Source: an uncultured Ruminococcus sp. (GTDB lineage Bacteria; Bacillota; Clostridia; Lachnospirales; Lachnospiraceae). Taken from it: a stretch of DNA of 55,405 nucleotides. The notes beneath the pieces were generated by a model that was given only the letters and a program-made list of their open reading frames with translations, had not been told where the DNA came from and made no database searches. Of this stretch, positions 26,398-35,301 are shown in pieces (positions within the stretch are counted from its first letter, which is position 1; each line of letters starts with the position of its first letter). The stretch lies in NCBI GenBank assembly GCA_900553885.1, contig USFD01000007.1, positions 1 through 55,405 on the forward strand, written 5' to 3'. The position numbers and the translations under genes were made by a program.

Positions 26398-27972
26398 TTA
26401 GACCGCTTTAAAAAATCTTGCTTCCATCACCAGCGCCGACGGCACCTTCATTGTAAGCAGATTCGTATGATCGAAAGCCTTTGAAGATCTTACTTTCAGG
26501 ACCTCCGCTTCACAGACCTTCTTTCCATCTCTTCCCAGCGCAATCCCTTTCTGTCCTTCAGACGGAAGCGGCAGGAATTCATAAGGCAGCGTAACAGTAC
26601 CGTACCCGCCGCCGATATCTTCCTCCACAAGGAAGATCGCCTGTCCGGAACAGGAGGCCACGCACATTCCGCAGCCGGTACACTCCTTATCCGCTTTTAC
26701 CACCGGAAGAGATGTAATATTGCTTCCAATGCTGATACAGCCTCTGGAGCAGGCATCCTGGCACGGATTACAGGGAATATTCTGGGTACATTCAATTACA
26801 GGATGAATTCCCGTCTTATGGGTAACTCCCGGATACTTTTCCACTTCATCATCTGACAGAAAACCTTTTTCCAGGAGATTCTTCGATGTGTCAATGCCTT
26901 CCTCTGTTTTTGTTATGAGCTTTCCTCTGTTTTCCGGAGCAAACATACCCTGACGGAGACTGGCAAGGGCTTTCTCCAGTTCCCTGATTCGCTCTTCCAT
27001 GGTCTCCTGATCCAGGTATCCCAGATAATTCGCAATTACTGTACCGGATATTTTTCCTTCGATCATTGCCGAGCTTGCCTCCTCAATCCCGGCCACATCT
27101 CCCGCGGCATAGATCCCCGGAACTGATGTGGCGCCGAACTCATCACAATCCGGAACCAGTCCGCCCGGCGTATCCTTCATCTTACAGCCCGCCTGTTTCA
27201 GAAGCTGCGCCATGGGGGACAGTCCGACTGCCAGGCAGACCGTGTCAACGTCAAAAGTCTTTTCCGTTCCCGGAACGAACCGGAAATGTTCGTCCACCTG
27301 CGCGATCGTAACACCGTCCACGGCTTTCTCTCCTGTCACCTCAACAATGGTATGTGACAGATAAAACGGTACGCCGCATCTGGCGATCTTGGCAGCGTGG
27401 ACGCCGTATCCTCCGATCCGGGGCGCCGCGTCAACCAGAGCCACAACCTGGCATCCTGCCTGCATGAGCTGATAGCTTACGACAAGGCCTACATTTCCGG
27501 ATCCAAGCATCAGTATCTTATTTCCGGGTTTTACATGATGAAGATTCATCATTGTCTGAGCTGCGCCGGCTCCGATCACTCCGGGTGTGGTCCATCCCTT
27601 GAATGTAACCATGTTCTCGCTTGCGCCTGTGGCTACAAGAATACTGTCGCCTTTGTAGTGCCGGATACTGTCGTCCATCCTGACCGTGACTTCATTCTCC
27701 GGATACAGGCCGATCACTGTGGCATTTAATTCTACCTTTACACCATTCTCATTTGCCTCATCCAGAAGCTCTTTTCCGATATCAAATCCTCTGATCTTCG
27801 CTTTGTGTTCTTTTGATCCGAAGAACTTGTGAATCTGTTTAAACAGCTGTCCGCCCGGCTTTGCGTTTTCATCAAATACAATTGTATTTAATCCGTTTTT
27901 TGCCGCTTCAACCGCCGCTGAAAGTCCGGCCGGTCCTGCACCGATTACTATCAAATCATATCTACTGGCCAT
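26398..27972 (-). CDS. FAD/NAD(P)-binding and 4Fe-4S oxidase alpha subunit
   Basis: This 524-residue flavoprotein has an FAD site GAGPAGLSAAVEAA at the N-terminus, an NAD-type site LGSGNVGLVVSYQL near residue 160, and a second FAD segment GIYAAGDVAGIEEASSA. The C-terminal third carries CTQNIPCNPCQDACSRGC and CTGCGMCVASC, so it may hold two 4Fe-4S centres. This resembles the HcnB/OoxA large subunit with a ferredoxin extension. GGAGG lies 7 bases before the ATG at 27972. It would pass electrons from the amine oxidase subunit to a ferredoxin or NAD. The start is 2 bases after the stop of the 2Fe-2S gene. Confidence 0.86.
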   Translation of the reverse strand: MASRYDLIVIGAGPAGLSAAVEAAKNGLNTIVFDENAKPGGQLFKQIHKFFGSKEHKAKIRGFDIGKELLDEANENGVKVELNATVIGLYPENEVTVRMDDSIRHYKGDSILVATGASENMVTFKGWTTPGVIGAGAAQTMMNLHHVKPGNKILMLGSGNVGLVVSYQLMQAGCQVVALVDAAPRIGGYGVHAAKIARCGVPFYLSHTIVEVTGEKAVDGVTIAQVDEHFRFVPGTEKTFDVDTVCLAVGLSPMAQLLKQAGCKMKDTPGGLVPDCDEFGATSVPGIYAAGDVAGIEEASSAMIEGKISGTVIANYLGYLDQETMEERIRELEKALASLRQGMFAPENRGKLITKTEEGIDTSKNLLEKGFLSDDEVEKYPGVTHKTGIHPVIECTQNIPCNPCQDACSRGCISIGSNITSLPVVKADKECTGCGMCVASCSGQAIFLVEEDIGGGYGTVTLPYEFLPLPSEGQKGIALGRDGKKVCEAEVLKVRSSKAFDHTNLLTMKVPSALVMEARFFKAV

Positions 27973-27974
27973 GC

Positions 27975-28295
27975 TCACACCTCCTCTGCTTTCTCTGACG
28001 CGCCATACTGCGTATTTACCACCATTCCTTCTTTCAGCGGCGTAATACAGGTCCGGATATTGGGTTTTCCGTCCACGACCATAACACAGTCTGTGCAGCG
28101 GCCGATGGCACAGAAAATTCCTCTCGGCTCATGTCTTTTCTTCGTATATCTGTGTACCATCACCCCTGCTGCGTGAAGCGCCGCCGAAATCGGCTCTCCT
28201 TCTATTCCCTGCAGAACTTTTCCGTCATATGTAAAATTAACAACCTTTCCTTCCGGTGTATCTCCCAGAATCGGATGCGTCTGTATTCTTTCCAT
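27975..28295 (-). CDS. [2Fe-2S] ferredoxin-type subunit (HcnA-like)
   Basis: This 106-residue protein has the plant-type 2Fe-2S pattern: C62, C67 and C70 in FCAIGRCTDC and C83 in RTCITPL. This is the HcnA/opine-oxidase gamma-subunit family. A longer frame starts 40 codons upstream but would cross the promoter region; the ATG at 28295 has GGAAGGAG upstream. It is the first gene of the operon, and its promoter is divergent from merR. Confidence 0.85.
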   Translation of the reverse strand: MERIQTHPILGDTPEGKVVNFTYDGKVLQGIEGEPISAALHAAGVMVHRYTKKRHEPRGIFCAIGRCTDCVMVVDGKPNIRTCITPLKEGMVVNTQYGASEKAEEV

Positions 28296-28334
28296 AAAAC
28301 CACTCCTTCCTTTATAAAGAAAATCTGACTTTTC

Positions 28335-28363
28335 TTGTTTTATTCTATTAAATATGCTAAACT
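28335..28363 (+). promoter_or_regulatory. Possible divergent promoter for the MerR gene
   Basis: TTGTTT (28335-28340), a 17-base spacer and TAAACT (28358-28363) give a weak sigma-A promoter that overlaps the -10 of the minus-strand promoter. MerR binding there would also repress its own gene, as is usual for the family. Confidence 0.45.
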
Positions 28364-28384
28364 CTCGTATGATACTAAAGTCAA
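28354..28384 (-). promoter_or_regulatory. MerR-type promoter for the oxidase operon
   Basis: On the minus strand TTGACT (28379-28384) and TAGCAT (28354-28359) are 19 bases apart. The dyad GTATGATAC lies in the spacer at the same distance from the -35 as in the promoters at 21535 and 37765. The gene of a MerR regulator begins 32 bases to the right. Confidence 0.75.
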
Positions 28385-28415
28385 TACATTCCGGCAATAT
28401 TTTGAAAGGATACAT

Positions 28416-29243
28416 ATGAAAAGCAATAAAACTTTTAAAATAGGTGAATTATCTAAATTTTTCAACATCGGTGTGGATTCGATCCGCTACTACGAAAAAG
28501 TAGGAATCCTTAACTCTTTCCGCGATCCTCAAAATAACTATCGCTGCTATACGATAGAAGACTTCCGGCGCATTGTTCTCATCCGTGAAATGCTGGGACT
28601 TGGATTTTCCACACAGCAGATCAGAGAATTCGTTATCGACCGGAGTGTCAGTAAAACACAAAGCATGCTGTCTGCTGAGATTAATACCATCGACGACCAG
28701 ATCAGACAGCTGAAATACCGGAAAAAACATATTAAAAACCGCCTGAATTCAATTAACACAATCCTGAGCCGCTATGATAATGAACAGATCAAAGAGCTGT
28801 CACTGGACAGCCGGTACTGCATTATGGTAAGAGAGTCAAATATTCCGGATAATCTTGTAGATTACTATCTGATCAGATATATGAATCAATCGGAAAGTTA
28901 TATCGGGACAGTGGGGCTTTGCGACTGTTATACCCTGGATATTCCGGGCAGCAATCCGGATTCCGACTATTACAGGACCAAAAATGTATTCTTTTACTCC
29001 GAATCCTTTCCGAAAAATAAATGTAATTATATTCTTCCAGAGGGCCTTTATCTGTCAGTCATCTACAAAGGTCCTCTGAAAAAAACCAAAAAATTTCTTC
29101 CGGCTATGTATGATTATGCTCAAAAACATAACCTTGTCCCGAACGGCGATCCCATCGAGTTCTGCTATATCGATGAATATGAGACCTCCAACGAGGACGA
29201 ATATCTGATTGAGATCCAGCTTCCTGTAGCCGGCTCAAAGTAG
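28416..29243 (+). CDS. MerR-family transcriptional regulator with effector-binding domain
   Basis: This 275-residue protein has the MerR DNA-binding domain (FKIGELSKFFNIGVDSIRYYEKVG, residues 7-30, then YTIEDFRRIVLIREMLGLGF), a dimerising helix at about residues 85-115 and a long C-terminal domain of the GyrI/BmrR type (residues 125-275). It likely senses an amine or other small ligand. I use the ATG at 28416, 5-6 bases after GAAAGGA. It is divergent from the oxidase operon, whose promoter has the 19-bp spacer expected for MerR activation. The same sequence also appears at two other promoters. Confidence 0.88.
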   Translation: MKSNKTFKIGELSKFFNIGVDSIRYYEKVGILNSFRDPQNNYRCYTIEDFRRIVLIREMLGLGFSTQQIREFVIDRSVSKTQSMLSAEINTIDDQIRQLKYRKKHIKNRLNSINTILSRYDNEQIKELSLDSRYCIMVRESNIPDNLVDYYLIRYMNQSESYIGTVGLCDCYTLDIPGSNPDSDYYRTKNVFFYSESFPKNKCNYILPEGLYLSVIYKGPLKKTKKFLPAMYDYAQKHNLVPNGDPIEFCYIDEYETSNEDEYLIEIQLPVAGSK

Positions 29244-29251
29244 CCCCGTGA

Positions 29252-30877
29252 TTACTGCTGCAGAGCAAAGCAGCACTTTCCGCCGATCCATGTCTCCCGG
29301 ACTTTCGTCGTATAGATTTCCTCTTTGGGAATCCCGGTCACATCCTGACTGAGTACTACGAAGTCCGCGTCCTTGCCTTCCCTGATGGAGCCTTTTTCCT
29401 TTTCAAGGAAATTCTCATAGGCGCCGCCGATGGTCATCACCCTGAGGGCATCCTCAACTCCAATGGCTTCCCCGGAGAAATAGGGCTCGGCAGTACCGGG
29501 ATAGGTACGGTTGACCATCAGGTGAAGGCACTGCATAGTATCCGGCGGCACGGTCACCGGGAAATCGCTTGCCTGGCACATGGGAACCCCTGCGTCAAGA
29601 AAACTCTTCAGATAATACATATGTTCCGCGCGTTCCTTCCCCAGGAACGGAAGTTCCAGGGTCTCATACAGCGGAGTTCTGTAATGCCAGTATGGATTGA
29701 CAACGGCAACCACTCCCAGCTCTTTCATCCGCTTCGGATGATCCGGCTGGCAGACCTGCAGATGGGTGATCGCATTTCTGCAGGCTCCCGGGACCGCTGT
29801 CTGAGCGGCTTCAAGACCATTGAGCGCTTCGTCGATAGCCGCATCTCCTATGGCATGGATATGGATGCTGAACCCTTTCCTGAGCGCAGCGGTCATCCTC
29901 CCATTCAGATCTTCCTGTTCAAACATAAGCGGTCCGCAGTCATACGGCGGCAGCTTATACGGCTCGCGGAGCAGGGCAGTATGGCCGTCCACGACACCGT
30001 CCATAAAGAACTTGATTGTGTTGATCTGTACCTTCTCATATTTTGAAAAACGATCATGCTGCGCGGCCGCTCTGCTGAAAAACGGTTCGGAAGCATCCCC
30101 GGGATTCATAGTCAGCGCCACACGGTATGTAATCTTCAGTTTCTCTTCCTCAGCCAGAGCCTCATAAGCGTCAAGCCGGAGATTTTCATCCGCGGAATGG
30201 CTTAACATGGGTTCAAATGCCAGAACAATTCCATTGGAAAGACCGATATTCTGATAATACAGGATCGCGTCCATATAATCTTCTTTTACAATCTCCGGCA
30301 GCGCCGGCGTAATCAGATCAATCGCCATCTCCTGCAGGAAACCGGCAGGCTCCCCGTTCTCATAGTGATTGATCTTCCCGCTCGCCGGATCCGGAGTGTC
30401 TTTTGTGATCCCTGCTATTTCCATAGCTTTGCTGTTTACCCATACAGAATGATGTCCTTCATCAGAAATAATTACCGGCCGGTCAGAGACCACTTCATCA
30501 ATGACTGCCGCGAAAGGACCTTCCGGACCGAACAGACCTGGATCAAAGCCCCCGCCCATAATAGCCGGTTCGTCCGGATGGCTGTCTGCAAATTCTTTAA
30601 TGATCTCCTGACACTTTTCTACAGAATCCACTCCCAGGAAAGGCCCCTTGACCAGTTCAACCGTAGAACTGATATGGGCGTGGCCTTCTGTAAAACCGGG
30701 AACAATTATCCCGGACGGATATTCTTTCACTTCTGTATTCTCCGTTTTGTATGTCATTACCTCTTCTCTGCTGCCCACCGCAATAATCTTTCCTCCGCTT
30801 ACCGCAAATCCTTCCGCATAAGGTGTTTCCTTTTCTGAAGTAAATACTTTTCCCAGTATGATTAAATCAGCTCCCAT
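29252..30877 (-). CDS. amidohydrolase, YtcJ-like
   Basis: This 541-residue metal-dependent hydrolase has the N-terminal GFTEGHAHISS metal motif (HxH), a lysine-region GFDPG, and the YtcJ-like IHAIGDAAIDEALNGLE followed by ITHLQVCQPDH. The family hydrolyses amide or imide bonds; substrates are mostly unknown. ATG at 30877 has GGAGG 8 bases upstream. It is downstream of the ABC-transporter genes, separated by a terminator at 30894-30942, and convergent with merR. It may act on the imported compound. Confidence 0.82.
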   Translation of the reverse strand: MGADLIILGKVFTSEKETPYAEGFAVSGGKIIAVGSREEVMTYKTENTEVKEYPSGIIVPGFTEGHAHISSTVELVKGPFLGVDSVEKCQEIIKEFADSHPDEPAIMGGGFDPGLFGPEGPFAAVIDEVVSDRPVIISDEGHHSVWVNSKAMEIAGITKDTPDPASGKINHYENGEPAGFLQEMAIDLITPALPEIVKEDYMDAILYYQNIGLSNGIVLAFEPMLSHSADENLRLDAYEALAEEEKLKITYRVALTMNPGDASEPFFSRAAAQHDRFSKYEKVQINTIKFFMDGVVDGHTALLREPYKLPPYDCGPLMFEQEDLNGRMTAALRKGFSIHIHAIGDAAIDEALNGLEAAQTAVPGACRNAITHLQVCQPDHPKRMKELGVVAVVNPYWHYRTPLYETLELPFLGKERAEHMYYLKSFLDAGVPMCQASDFPVTVPPDTMQCLHLMVNRTYPGTAEPYFSGEAIGVEDALRVMTIGGAYENFLEKEKGSIREGKDADFVVLSQDVTGIPKEEIYTTKVRETWIGGKCCFALQQ

Positions 30878-30893
30878 AATATTATCCTCCATA

Positions 30894-30942
30894 TAAAAAA
30901 AGAGTTTCCCTGTCTGTGCGCCATTGCACTGCCAGGGAAACT
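30894..30942 (-). terminator. Terminator between the transporter and amidohydrolase genes
   Basis: AGTTTCCCTG (30903-30912) pairs with CAGGGAAACT (30933-30942); on the minus strand the stem is followed by a T-run (30894-30900). Any amidohydrolase expression from upstream would need read-through. Confidence 0.75.
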
Positions 30943-30968
30943 TTATATATTGTCGTTAATATTTTTAT

Positions 30969-32048
30969 TTATTCTCCGCTCATCAACTCGTTGTAAAGCG
31001 TATCCATAATCTCATTCTGAGCATCACTAACCGCAAGCTCCGTGTGATCCGGCCACATATCTGCAAACTGCTTCAGCATCGGATTATCAAAATAGTCTGA
31101 AGCAACTTTATCTTTGATCACATCCATTTTGACTACCGGCACGCCGCCCCATTCGTTGATCAATGCTGCTGCAGAATCCGCGGAATACGTATAATTAATA
31201 AACTCATTCGCAAGATCCTGGTTTTTCGACGAAGCCGCTACTGTCCAATACTGGGTATAACCTAATGTTGTATCAGGTATAATCTCAAATTTATCCCAGT
31301 TTGCTTTGTCATCACACATCAGAATGTTGTAATCGTATGTGTAGGCGACGGAACAGTCTCCTGTCTCAAGAGAAGAGATAGAACTTGCTCCAAAGGCCTT
31401 GATGTTGGGTTTTATCTTCACAAGCAGATCCTGAGCCTCATTCAGCTCATTTTCATCACTGCTGTTCGGCGAATAGCCGAGAGCCTTTAACGCGCCCCCA
31501 TAAAGAGAGATCGTTGCATTCGTACACCAGATCTGTCCTTTTAATGCCGGATCCGCCAGATCAGCAAAAGATTTGATCTCAATCGGACAGGTTTCTTTAT
31601 TCACTACAACACCTGTATAAAGCGGCCCGATAATCGGCAGACTGTATTTCAGATCTTCGTCTCCCATCGCTCCCTTTTCTACATAGGTAGGATCGATATT
31701 ATCGTAATTTGTCATCTTATCATAATCCAGCGGCGCCAGAAGATCTGCATCCACAAAAGATTTGATATAAGCGCTTTCAACATCTATGACGTCGTACTCA
31801 TTGCTCCCCTGCAGCATTTTTGCCAGTATCGTATTGGTGTCTTCTACATATGTAACATTGACTTTTACTCCATATTCTTTCTCAAAGGATGAGACCGCAT
31901 CATCTGCTACATCCCCTTCCCAGGTCAGTACATTTAATGTTTTTCCTCCTGACCCTCCGGATCCGCTTCCGCTGCCTCCGCCGCAGCCTGCCAGAGTTCC
32001 CGTCACCAGTGTAAATAATACTGCAACTGTAATTATCCTTTTCTTCAT
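30969..32048 (-). CDS. potD: spermidine/putrescine-type ABC substrate-binding lipoprotein, copy 1
   Basis: This 359-residue binding protein has a lipoprotein signal peptide with lipobox LAGC near residue 21, followed by a Gly/Ser linker. The mature part (KTLNVLTWEGDVADDAVSSFE) is PotD-like. It closely resembles the binding protein at 35302: both share phrases such as DVIDVESAYIKSFVD versus DVLDIEAAYVKSFVD. It is the last gene of the importer operon and is 27 bases from potC. Confidence 0.88.
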   Translation of the reverse strand: MKKRIITVAVLFTLVTGTLAGCGGGSGSGSGGSGGKTLNVLTWEGDVADDAVSSFEKEYGVKVNVTYVEDTNTILAKMLQGSNEYDVIDVESAYIKSFVDADLLAPLDYDKMTNYDNIDPTYVEKGAMGDEDLKYSLPIIGPLYTGVVVNKETCPIEIKSFADLADPALKGQIWCTNATISLYGGALKALGYSPNSSDENELNEAQDLLVKIKPNIKAFGASSISSLETGDCSVAYTYDYNILMCDDKANWDKFEIIPDTTLGYTQYWTVAASSKNQDLANEFINYTYSADSAAALINEWGGVPVVKMDVIKDKVASDYFDNPMLKQFADMWPDHTELAVSDAQNEIMDTLYNELMSGE

Positions 32049-32075
32049 ATTTGTTTCCTCCTTGCCTAAAATCTT

Positions 32076-32897
32076 TTACAGATCAACTGACCTCTTCTTT
32101 GCCCTGACCGCCTTGAATGACCTGATCTTATCTACAATCAGATAAACCGCTACACAGAATATGCTGACCACAAAAATAACTGTCGTAAGCGCATTGATCT
32201 CCGGCGATATTCCTTTTTTCATCATAGAGTAAACCTTCATCGGAAGTGTTGTCGTTCCTGCATCCGCCAGGAATGATGTAATAATCAGTTCATCCAGCGA
32301 CAGGGAAAACGCCATAAATGCTCCCGATAGGATTCCCGGCATGATCTGCGGTATTGTTATATGGAACAGTGTATAGATCCGGTCTGCCCCCAGGTCCAGC
32401 GACGCCTCCTCGATAGACGGTTCCATACCTACCAGTCTGGATTTGACCGTTATGTATACATATGGAAGGCAGATTGTCGTATTACCAATTACAATAGCCG
32501 GAACTCCAAGCGAAAATCCTGAAGTGTTAAAGATCATAAATAAGGCGACAGCCAATACGATCTCAGGAATAACGATTGGAAAATAGACGGAATTCGTAAT
32601 CAGTTTTGCAATCTTGCTTCTTGATTTTTTATAGCCGATGGCACCCATCGTGCCGATCACAGAAGCAAAAATCGTCGTGAGCACCGCGATCAGTACTGTG
32701 GTTCCGAAAATCTCCCAAAGCTCAATATCCGTCATAAGCTCTGCATACCACTTTGTTGTAAATCCCTGCCAGACCACATTTGCTTTACTTGTATTAAATG
32801 AAAAGGCAACCATTACTCCAACCGGCAGGTAAAAGAACAAAAATAACAATATTACATAAAATTTATGTATTCCTTTTACTACTTTCTTTTTCTTCAT
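32076..32897 (-). CDS. potC: ABC transporter permease, PotC-like
   Basis: This 273-residue inner-membrane permease has about six membrane segments and the EAA-loop EASLDLGADRIYTLFHITIP that contacts the ATPase. The order potA-potB-potC-potD is the canonical polyamine-uptake layout. It starts 3 bases after the potB stop. Confidence 0.9.
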   Translation of the reverse strand: MKKKKVVKGIHKFYVILLFLFFYLPVGVMVAFSFNTSKANVVWQGFTTKWYAELMTDIELWEIFGTTVLIAVLTTIFASVIGTMGAIGYKKSRSKIAKLITNSVYFPIVIPEIVLAVALFMIFNTSGFSLGVPAIVIGNTTICLPYVYITVKSRLVGMEPSIEEASLDLGADRIYTLFHITIPQIMPGILSGAFMAFSLSLDELIITSFLADAGTTTLPMKVYSMMKKGISPEINALTTVIFVVSIFCVAVYLIVDKIRSFKAVRAKKRSVDL

Positions 32898-32900
32898 ATA

Positions 32901-33800
32901 TTACGCTCCTAAATCATCCAGATCTCCGCCAAGTTTGGTGTAAATAAATACCATCAGAAAGATAATAAGTGCCAGTACAATTGAGAGAGCTGCTCCAAAC
33001 GGCCAGTTTCTCGCAGTAGTAAACTGGCGGTAGATCAGATTACCTACCATCATGCTTGTTCCGCCTCCCAGCATATCCGTTACCATGTAATAGCCTATAC
33101 AGGGAATAAAGGTAAGGATGACCGCTGCGAACACACCCGGAGATGTAAGCGGAAGTGTAACTTTAAAAAATGTTTTCACCGGGCCGGCGCCCAGATCTTT
33201 TGACGCCTCCACCAGTCCCGGATCCAGTTTCTCGATGGATGAATACATCGGCAGAACAGCAAACGGCAAAAACATATAGATCATACCTACTACAATAGCG
33301 AAATTATTATACAGAAGCTGAAGCGGCTCTTTAATCAGATGCAGTTTCAGCAGGACCGTATTAATCAGTCCGCTGCTGTTCAGGATAATAACAAAGCTGT
33401 AAAGTACCACCAGACCGCTGACCCACAGAGGAAGCATAAGCAGTACGGTAAGCAGGGAAGATGTTTTGCTCTTCACCTTTGCGATAAATGACGCAAGGGG
33501 ATACCCCATCAGAACCGTAAGTACTGTAGTCCATGTGGCAACGATCAGAGACTGGCTGATTACATCCGCATATACAGGATTCAGAATCTCCTTGTAGTTT
33601 TCAAGGGTCGGGGTATAGTCTATGATTCCCAGAGGCCCTTTTGTCATAAAGCTCATAAATGCCAGCAGACAGAACGGAGCCACAATAAACAGGATCGCCC
33701 AGACTGCCAGAGGCACCTGCATAATAAGATCCGTAATACGCTCTCTCTTCGATTTCCTTACGCGGCCTTTCATCTTTAATTCAAGATCACTCTTCTTCAT
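32901..33800 (-). CDS. potB: ABC transporter permease, PotB-like
   Basis: This 299-residue permease has six predicted membrane segments and the EAA loop EASKDLGAGPVKTFFKVTLP. I use the ATG at 33800, preceded by GGGAGG; it overlaps potA by 14 bases. It pairs with PotC to form the membrane channel. Confidence 0.9.
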   Translation of the reverse strand: MKKSDLELKMKGRVRKSKRERITDLIMQVPLAVWAILFIVAPFCLLAFMSFMTKGPLGIIDYTPTLENYKEILNPVYADVISQSLIVATWTTVLTVLMGYPLASFIAKVKSKTSSLLTVLLMLPLWVSGLVVLYSFVIILNSSGLINTVLLKLHLIKEPLQLLYNNFAIVVGMIYMFLPFAVLPMYSSIEKLDPGLVEASKDLGAGPVKTFFKVTLPLTSPGVFAAVILTFIPCIGYYMVTDMLGGGTSMMVGNLIYRQFTTARNWPFGAALSIVLALIIFLMVFIYTKLGGDLDDLGA

Positions 33801-34923
33801 CAGGATCGCCTCCCTCAATATCCCGTACAGAGTCTGTATTTATCAGATTTTTCTCTTTTATCACAATTCCCTTTGACAGATCCCAGTACAGATAGACCAG
33901 TTCTCCTATTTCTGCCAGCTCCCCTTCTTCAAACCGGTTGATCCGTATTTCCGTACCATCATTGAGATTGATCATCATTTTGATCAGATTACCTACAAAG
34001 ATCTGTTCCTTTACGACTCCCTTGATCGTAAATCCGTCCACAGGTGTCCTGGAAAATTTCATATGTTCAGGTCTTACAGAAACGGTTACGCCGTCATTGA
34101 CTTTAATCTTCTTTTTCGGATCGATTGAGACGGTTGCTTTTCCGACCTCTGTCCCGATGACCGCCTTATCTTCGTCCATCTCCAGAACCATAGCGTCCAG
34201 AAGATTTGTTTCGCCGATAAAGTTTGCCACAAACTTAGTCTTCGGATGCTCATAGATCTCTCTCGGAGTATCAATCTGTTCGATGCGGCCTTCATTGATA
34301 ACCGCGATACGGTCAGACATAGTAAGTGCCTCTTCCTGGTCATGTGTAACATATACAAACGTGATACCCAGTTTTTTCTGAAGACGTTTCAGTTCGATCT
34401 GCATCTGTTTGCGCAGTTTCAGGTCCAGCGCCCCGAGCGGCTCATCCAGCAGGAGCACCTTCGGCCGGTTGATGATCGCCCTTGCGATGGCAACCCTCTG
34501 TTTCTGTCCTCCTGACATCTGCGTTGTTTTTCTCTTTTCAAACCCTTCAAGCTGCACCATCTTCAGCGCTTCTGCAACCCGCTTTCTGATCTCATCTTTC
34601 GGCACTTTTTTTACCCGAAGCCCGTAGGCAACATTGTCATAGACGTTCATATTCGGGAACAGCGCATAGTTCTGGAACACTGTATTTACATCTCTCTGAT
34701 ACGGCTCCTTTTTGTCAACACGCTCATCCTGAACCTTAATCGTTCCGGAAGAAGGCATCTCAAAACCAGAGATCATCCGAAGTGTTGTTGTCTTACCGCA
34801 TCCGGACGGCCCCAGCAATGTCAGGAACTCTCCTTCCGCGATATTCATGTTCATATTTTTTACAACATGATTCTCTCCGTATATTTTTTCCACATTTACA
34901 ATTGAAACAATAGGTTTGCTCAT
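33787..34923 (-). CDS. potA: ABC transporter ATP-binding protein, PotA-like
   Basis: This 378-residue ATPase has Walker A GPSGCGKTT (near residue 38), signature MSGGQKQRVAIARA, Walker B VLLLDEPLGALD and the H-loop YVTHDQEEAL. A C-terminal TOBE-type regulatory domain follows (VRPEHMKFSRTP onward). GGAGGTG precedes the start. It energises the polyamine-type importer. Confidence 0.92.
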   Translation of the reverse strand: MSKPIVSIVNVEKIYGENHVVKNMNMNIAEGEFLTLLGPSGCGKTTTLRMISGFEMPSSGTIKVQDERVDKKEPYQRDVNTVFQNYALFPNMNVYDNVAYGLRVKKVPKDEIRKRVAEALKMVQLEGFEKRKTTQMSGGQKQRVAIARAIINRPKVLLLDEPLGALDLKLRKQMQIELKRLQKKLGITFVYVTHDQEEALTMSDRIAVINEGRIEQIDTPREIYEHPKTKFVANFIGETNLLDAMVLEMDEDKAVIGTEVGKATVSIDPKKKIKVNDGVTVSVRPEHMKFSRTPVDGFTIKGVVKEQIFVGNLIKMMINLNDGTEIRINRFEEGELAEIGELVYLYWDLSKGIVIKEKNLINTDSVRDIEGGDPDEEE

Positions 34924-34940
34924 TATCTTTCACCTCCAGC

Positions 34941-35282
34941 TCAGGAAATGGCGTCCAAATTACGTTCATTGGTACGGATGCGCACTGCCGTAATTACATC
35001 TGTTACAAATATTTTTCCGTCGCCGTTCTTTCCTGTTCCAATCGTGGCAGTAAGATCTGCCAGAATGTCTTCGACGATTTCGTCCTCCACAACAACAAAT
35101 GCCATGATCTTAGGCAGGAGATTGATATCGTCTCCTGTAAAATTCATTTCCGGCAGATATCCCTTCTGCCGTCCGCATCCCATAACTGAGTAAACTGTCA
35201 TTCCCTGACAATTATGAGACGCCAGGACTTCTTTGAGCCCAACCAGTTTTTCCGGTCTTGTAACTACTTCGATTTTTTTCAT
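34941..35282 (-). CDS. PII-family nitrogen regulatory protein
   Basis: This 113-residue protein has the PII trimer fold: MKKIEVVTRPEKLVGLKEVL at the start, B-loop TGKNGDGKIFV (83-93) and C-loop RIRTNE. The T-loop (about residues 36-55, including QKGYLPEMNFTG) is short and lacks the usual uridylylated tyrosine at position 51; its only tyrosine is Y42. It is therefore a PII-like variant, perhaps a direct sensor of ATP/ADP and 2-oxoglutarate. It lies between the binding-protein gene and potA. PII proteins are usually next to amtB or glnA, so control of a polyamine-type importer is an inference from position. Confidence 0.85.
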   Translation of the reverse strand: MKKIEVVTRPEKLVGLKEVLASHNCQGMTVYSVMGCGRQKGYLPEMNFTGDDINLLPKIMAFVVVEDEIVEDILADLTATIGTGKNGDGKIFVTDVITAVRIRTNERNLDAIS

Positions 35283-35301
35283 ATCCGCATCCTCCGATCC
35301 A

